A DNA stretch of 64,000 nucleotides from contig NZ_JABXKL010000073.1 in assembly GCF_017114995.1 (NCBI RefSeq), positions 44,581-108,580 on the forward strand, in the 5' to 3' direction. Shown piece by piece: positions 62,377 through 64,000 of this stretch (positions are counted from its first letter, which is position 1; the number at the start of each line of letters is the position of its first letter). Source of the DNA: Nostoc sp. NMS9. GTDB lineage: Bacteria > Cyanobacteriota > Cyanobacteriia > Cyanobacteriales > Nostocaceae. The notes beneath the pieces were generated by a model, which worked only from the letters and a program-made list of their open reading frames with translations, ran no database searches and was not told where the DNA came from. Position numbers and translations under genes: made by a program.

Positions 62377-64000
62377 TCAAATTTAGGTGTAAATGATGTA
62401 ATATTTCCGTTGTTTTTGCGGTTATCTGATTTGGCTGAAGCTAAAGAAGAAATTATTGATGCTATTCCTCAAATTATTGAGAGAGATTATCCAAAAGCAG
62501 CAAAATCTATCAAATATTTATTAGAAGATAAATTAAAAAATAATAAATGTCTTTTACTTTTAGACGCTTTGGATGAAGTTCCACAAGAATATCGCCCTCG
62601 TTTAAAAGAAAGGCTCAACCGTTTTCTGAGAAATTATGACTGTTCAATTATTTGCACTTCCAGAATTGTCGGTTATGGTGGTGCTTTTGTAGATAGTGCT
62701 AAGGAAGTTGAAATTGTTCCTTTTAGTCAAAAGCAAACAGAAGCATATATTCAAATTTGGTTTAAAAATGCGGCTGGTTATATTGAGGATGATTCCGTTT
62801 CCGCAGAAGGGCTGATTGTTGAAATACAAAATAAACCACAAATTGCTGGTTTAGCGCAAAATCCACTACTTTTATCTTTGCTGTGTAGCTTGTATCAAAC
62901 CAAAGGGCTAAGGCTTCCCGCACGTCGTGCCCAGGTTTATGAAAAAACTGTAGATTATATGTTAAGTCAATGGAGGAATGATAATAATCGATTATCCCCC
63001 GAAAATGTAATTGCTAAAAAGAAGTTATTGGCCGATCTGGCATATAAGTTTAGCAGTGAGGGCAAAGAAGTTTTTTATCGTGATGAATTGCATAAGATAA
63101 TTGAAAAATCTTTAAATAAGCAAGAAATCCGCGATTTCCGAAATCAAACTACTGAGCAATTAATTAAAGAACTTTCGGAAGCAGATGGAATTATTCAAAA
63201 GCTTTCACGAGAAGGAGAGCAATATTTATTTTTACATCACACTTTTCAGGAATATTTCACAGCATATTATCTCAATCAAGCCATCGTAAATAATCAGAGT
63301 GATGGTATTGCTTTAGCAAAAAAACTATTTTGGGAATATGATTATCATGAAACTTTGACTTTATTGGCAAGTTTAATGAAAAATCCCATGCTGTTGATAG
63401 AAGCGTTGTTTAAAGAAAAGGATGATATTTTTCAGACGCTGTTATTATTGGCGGGGAGATGTATTGTTGAAGTTCAGCAGAATAAAGAGGCTTCTGGTGG
63501 AATCCGCCAAAATCCAAAATTAATTGCCGAGATAATCAACAAGATTTACAAGCTTTGGCGACGCTACCCCAAAGCTATTTTTATTGAATCGGTTGTAGTG
63601 GCATTGGGAAAAGTCAATTTGCGGATGTCTCAGAAATTAATCGCCGCCCTCAAGGACTCTGATTATAACGTGAGATACCACGCAGCAAAGGCTTTGGGTA
63701 AAATTGGCAATGCAGAAGCTGTGCCGGAATTAATCGCCGCCCTCAAGGACTCTGATTCTGACGTGAGACGCTACGCGGCAGAGGTTTTGGGTAAAATTGG
63801 CAATGCAGAAGCTGTGCCGGAATTAATCGCCGCCCTCAAAGACTCTGATTCTGACGTGAGACGCTACGCGGCAGAGGTTTTGGGTAAAATTGGCAATGCA
63901 GAAGCTGTACGGGAATTAATCGCTGCCCTCAAGCACTCTGAATCATACGTGAGACGCTACGCGGCAGAGGCTTTGGGTAAAATTGGCAATGCAGAAGCTG
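62377..64000 (+). pseudogene. NACHT (C-terminal half) + HEAT repeats, continuation of the broken gene
   Basis: Open in frame to the end of the window (no stop from 62209 on). It starts NLGVNDVIFPLFLRLSD, with CLLLLDALDEVPQ (Walker B), a sensor region CSIICTSRIVGYGG, LAQNPLLLSLLCSLYQ and LFLHHTFQEYFTAYYLNQ, all typical of NACHT/NLR-like NTPases. From about 63630 HEAT (PBS lyase-like) repeats begin (ELIAALKDSDSDVRRYAAEV). No ATG start of its own is near the break, so this is the downstream half of the trypsin-NACHT gene. It continues past the window. Confidence 0.85.
63630..64000 (+). repeat. 93-bp near-identical coding repeats (HEAT)
   Basis: Four successive 31-codon units (LIAALKDSDSDVRRYAAEVL, then GKIGNAEAVPE) are almost identical at the DNA level, apart from a few changes (TATAACGTGAGATACC in the first, CACTCTGAATCATACG in the fourth). 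They run into the window edge, so the total number is unknown. Confidence 0.9.

Noticed and set aside
1..64000. tRNA, rRNA or other structural RNA genes
   Set aside because: Scanned for T-loop-like and CCA-type patterns by eye and found nothing convincing; a covariance-model search would be needed to exclude them.

Overview
This window comes from a heterocyst-forming, Nostoc-like cyanobacterium. The evidence is direct: many HIP1 octamers (GCGATCGC), heptanucleotide tandem repeats, and a ~29-bp dispersed repeat that is common in Nostoc/Anabaena genomes. It also carries a near-complete heterocyst envelope polysaccharide (HEP) island with HepC- and HepA-like genes, plus a Tab2/Atab2-family gene and a PatA-family regulator. 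No rRNA, tRNA or CRISPR array was recognised.

Layout. 1-3.3 kb: the end of a coiled-coil TerB_C protein, a DUF2791-type P-loop ATPase, then xisH/xisI. 3.4-12.7 kb: a mixed housekeeping/accessory stretch (cupin, Uma2 nuclease-like, N-acylglucosamine 2-epimerase, aspartoacylase, Tab2-like, YciI, pheT, small secreted protein) studded with repeats. 12.9-13.8 kb: a truncated group II intron. 14.5-17.4 kb: a Gly/Asn-rich repeat protein and a PATAN-REC response regulator. 18.1-21.8 kb: a complete TerY-P triad (vWA, PP2C-like phosphatase, kinase-TPR).

22.2-48.9 kb: the HEP/exopolysaccharide island, almost entirely on the plus strand. It opens with a nucleotide-sugar cassette (RfbF, LhgO-like oxidase, sugar epimerase/dehydratase, RfbC, SAF-domain oxidoreductase). 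It continues with duplicated GT2 and phytanoyl-CoA-dioxygenase-like pairs, a Wzc-like chain-length/kinase protein, HepC, the HepA exporter, a run of GT2/GT4 glycosyltransferases, a Wzy-like membrane protein and a GMC oxidoreductase. Together these would make an activated sugar set, build a polysaccharide, polymerise it and export it.

49-58.7 kb: MFS transporter, short-chain dehydrogenase, ATP-grasp enzyme with a translationally coupled 79-residue peptide, secreted proteins, a DOMON-like/APH-kinase pair, DUF4288 and a double Tudor-knot protein. 58.7-64 kb: decayed and conflict-type genes, namely a pseudogene, a DUF559 nuclease-like gene, a Trypco1 protein and a trypsin-NACHT-HEAT protein whose reading frame is broken by a dispersed repeat.

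Three themes stand out. Two Ter-related gene sets flank ordinary genes. Small repeats have repeatedly entered genes (an in-frame 5' insertion in the epimerase, a stop codon supplied by a MITE, a broken NLR-like gene). Three unrelated minisatellites share the same 21-bp period. All family assignments were made by reading the sequence, without database searches.
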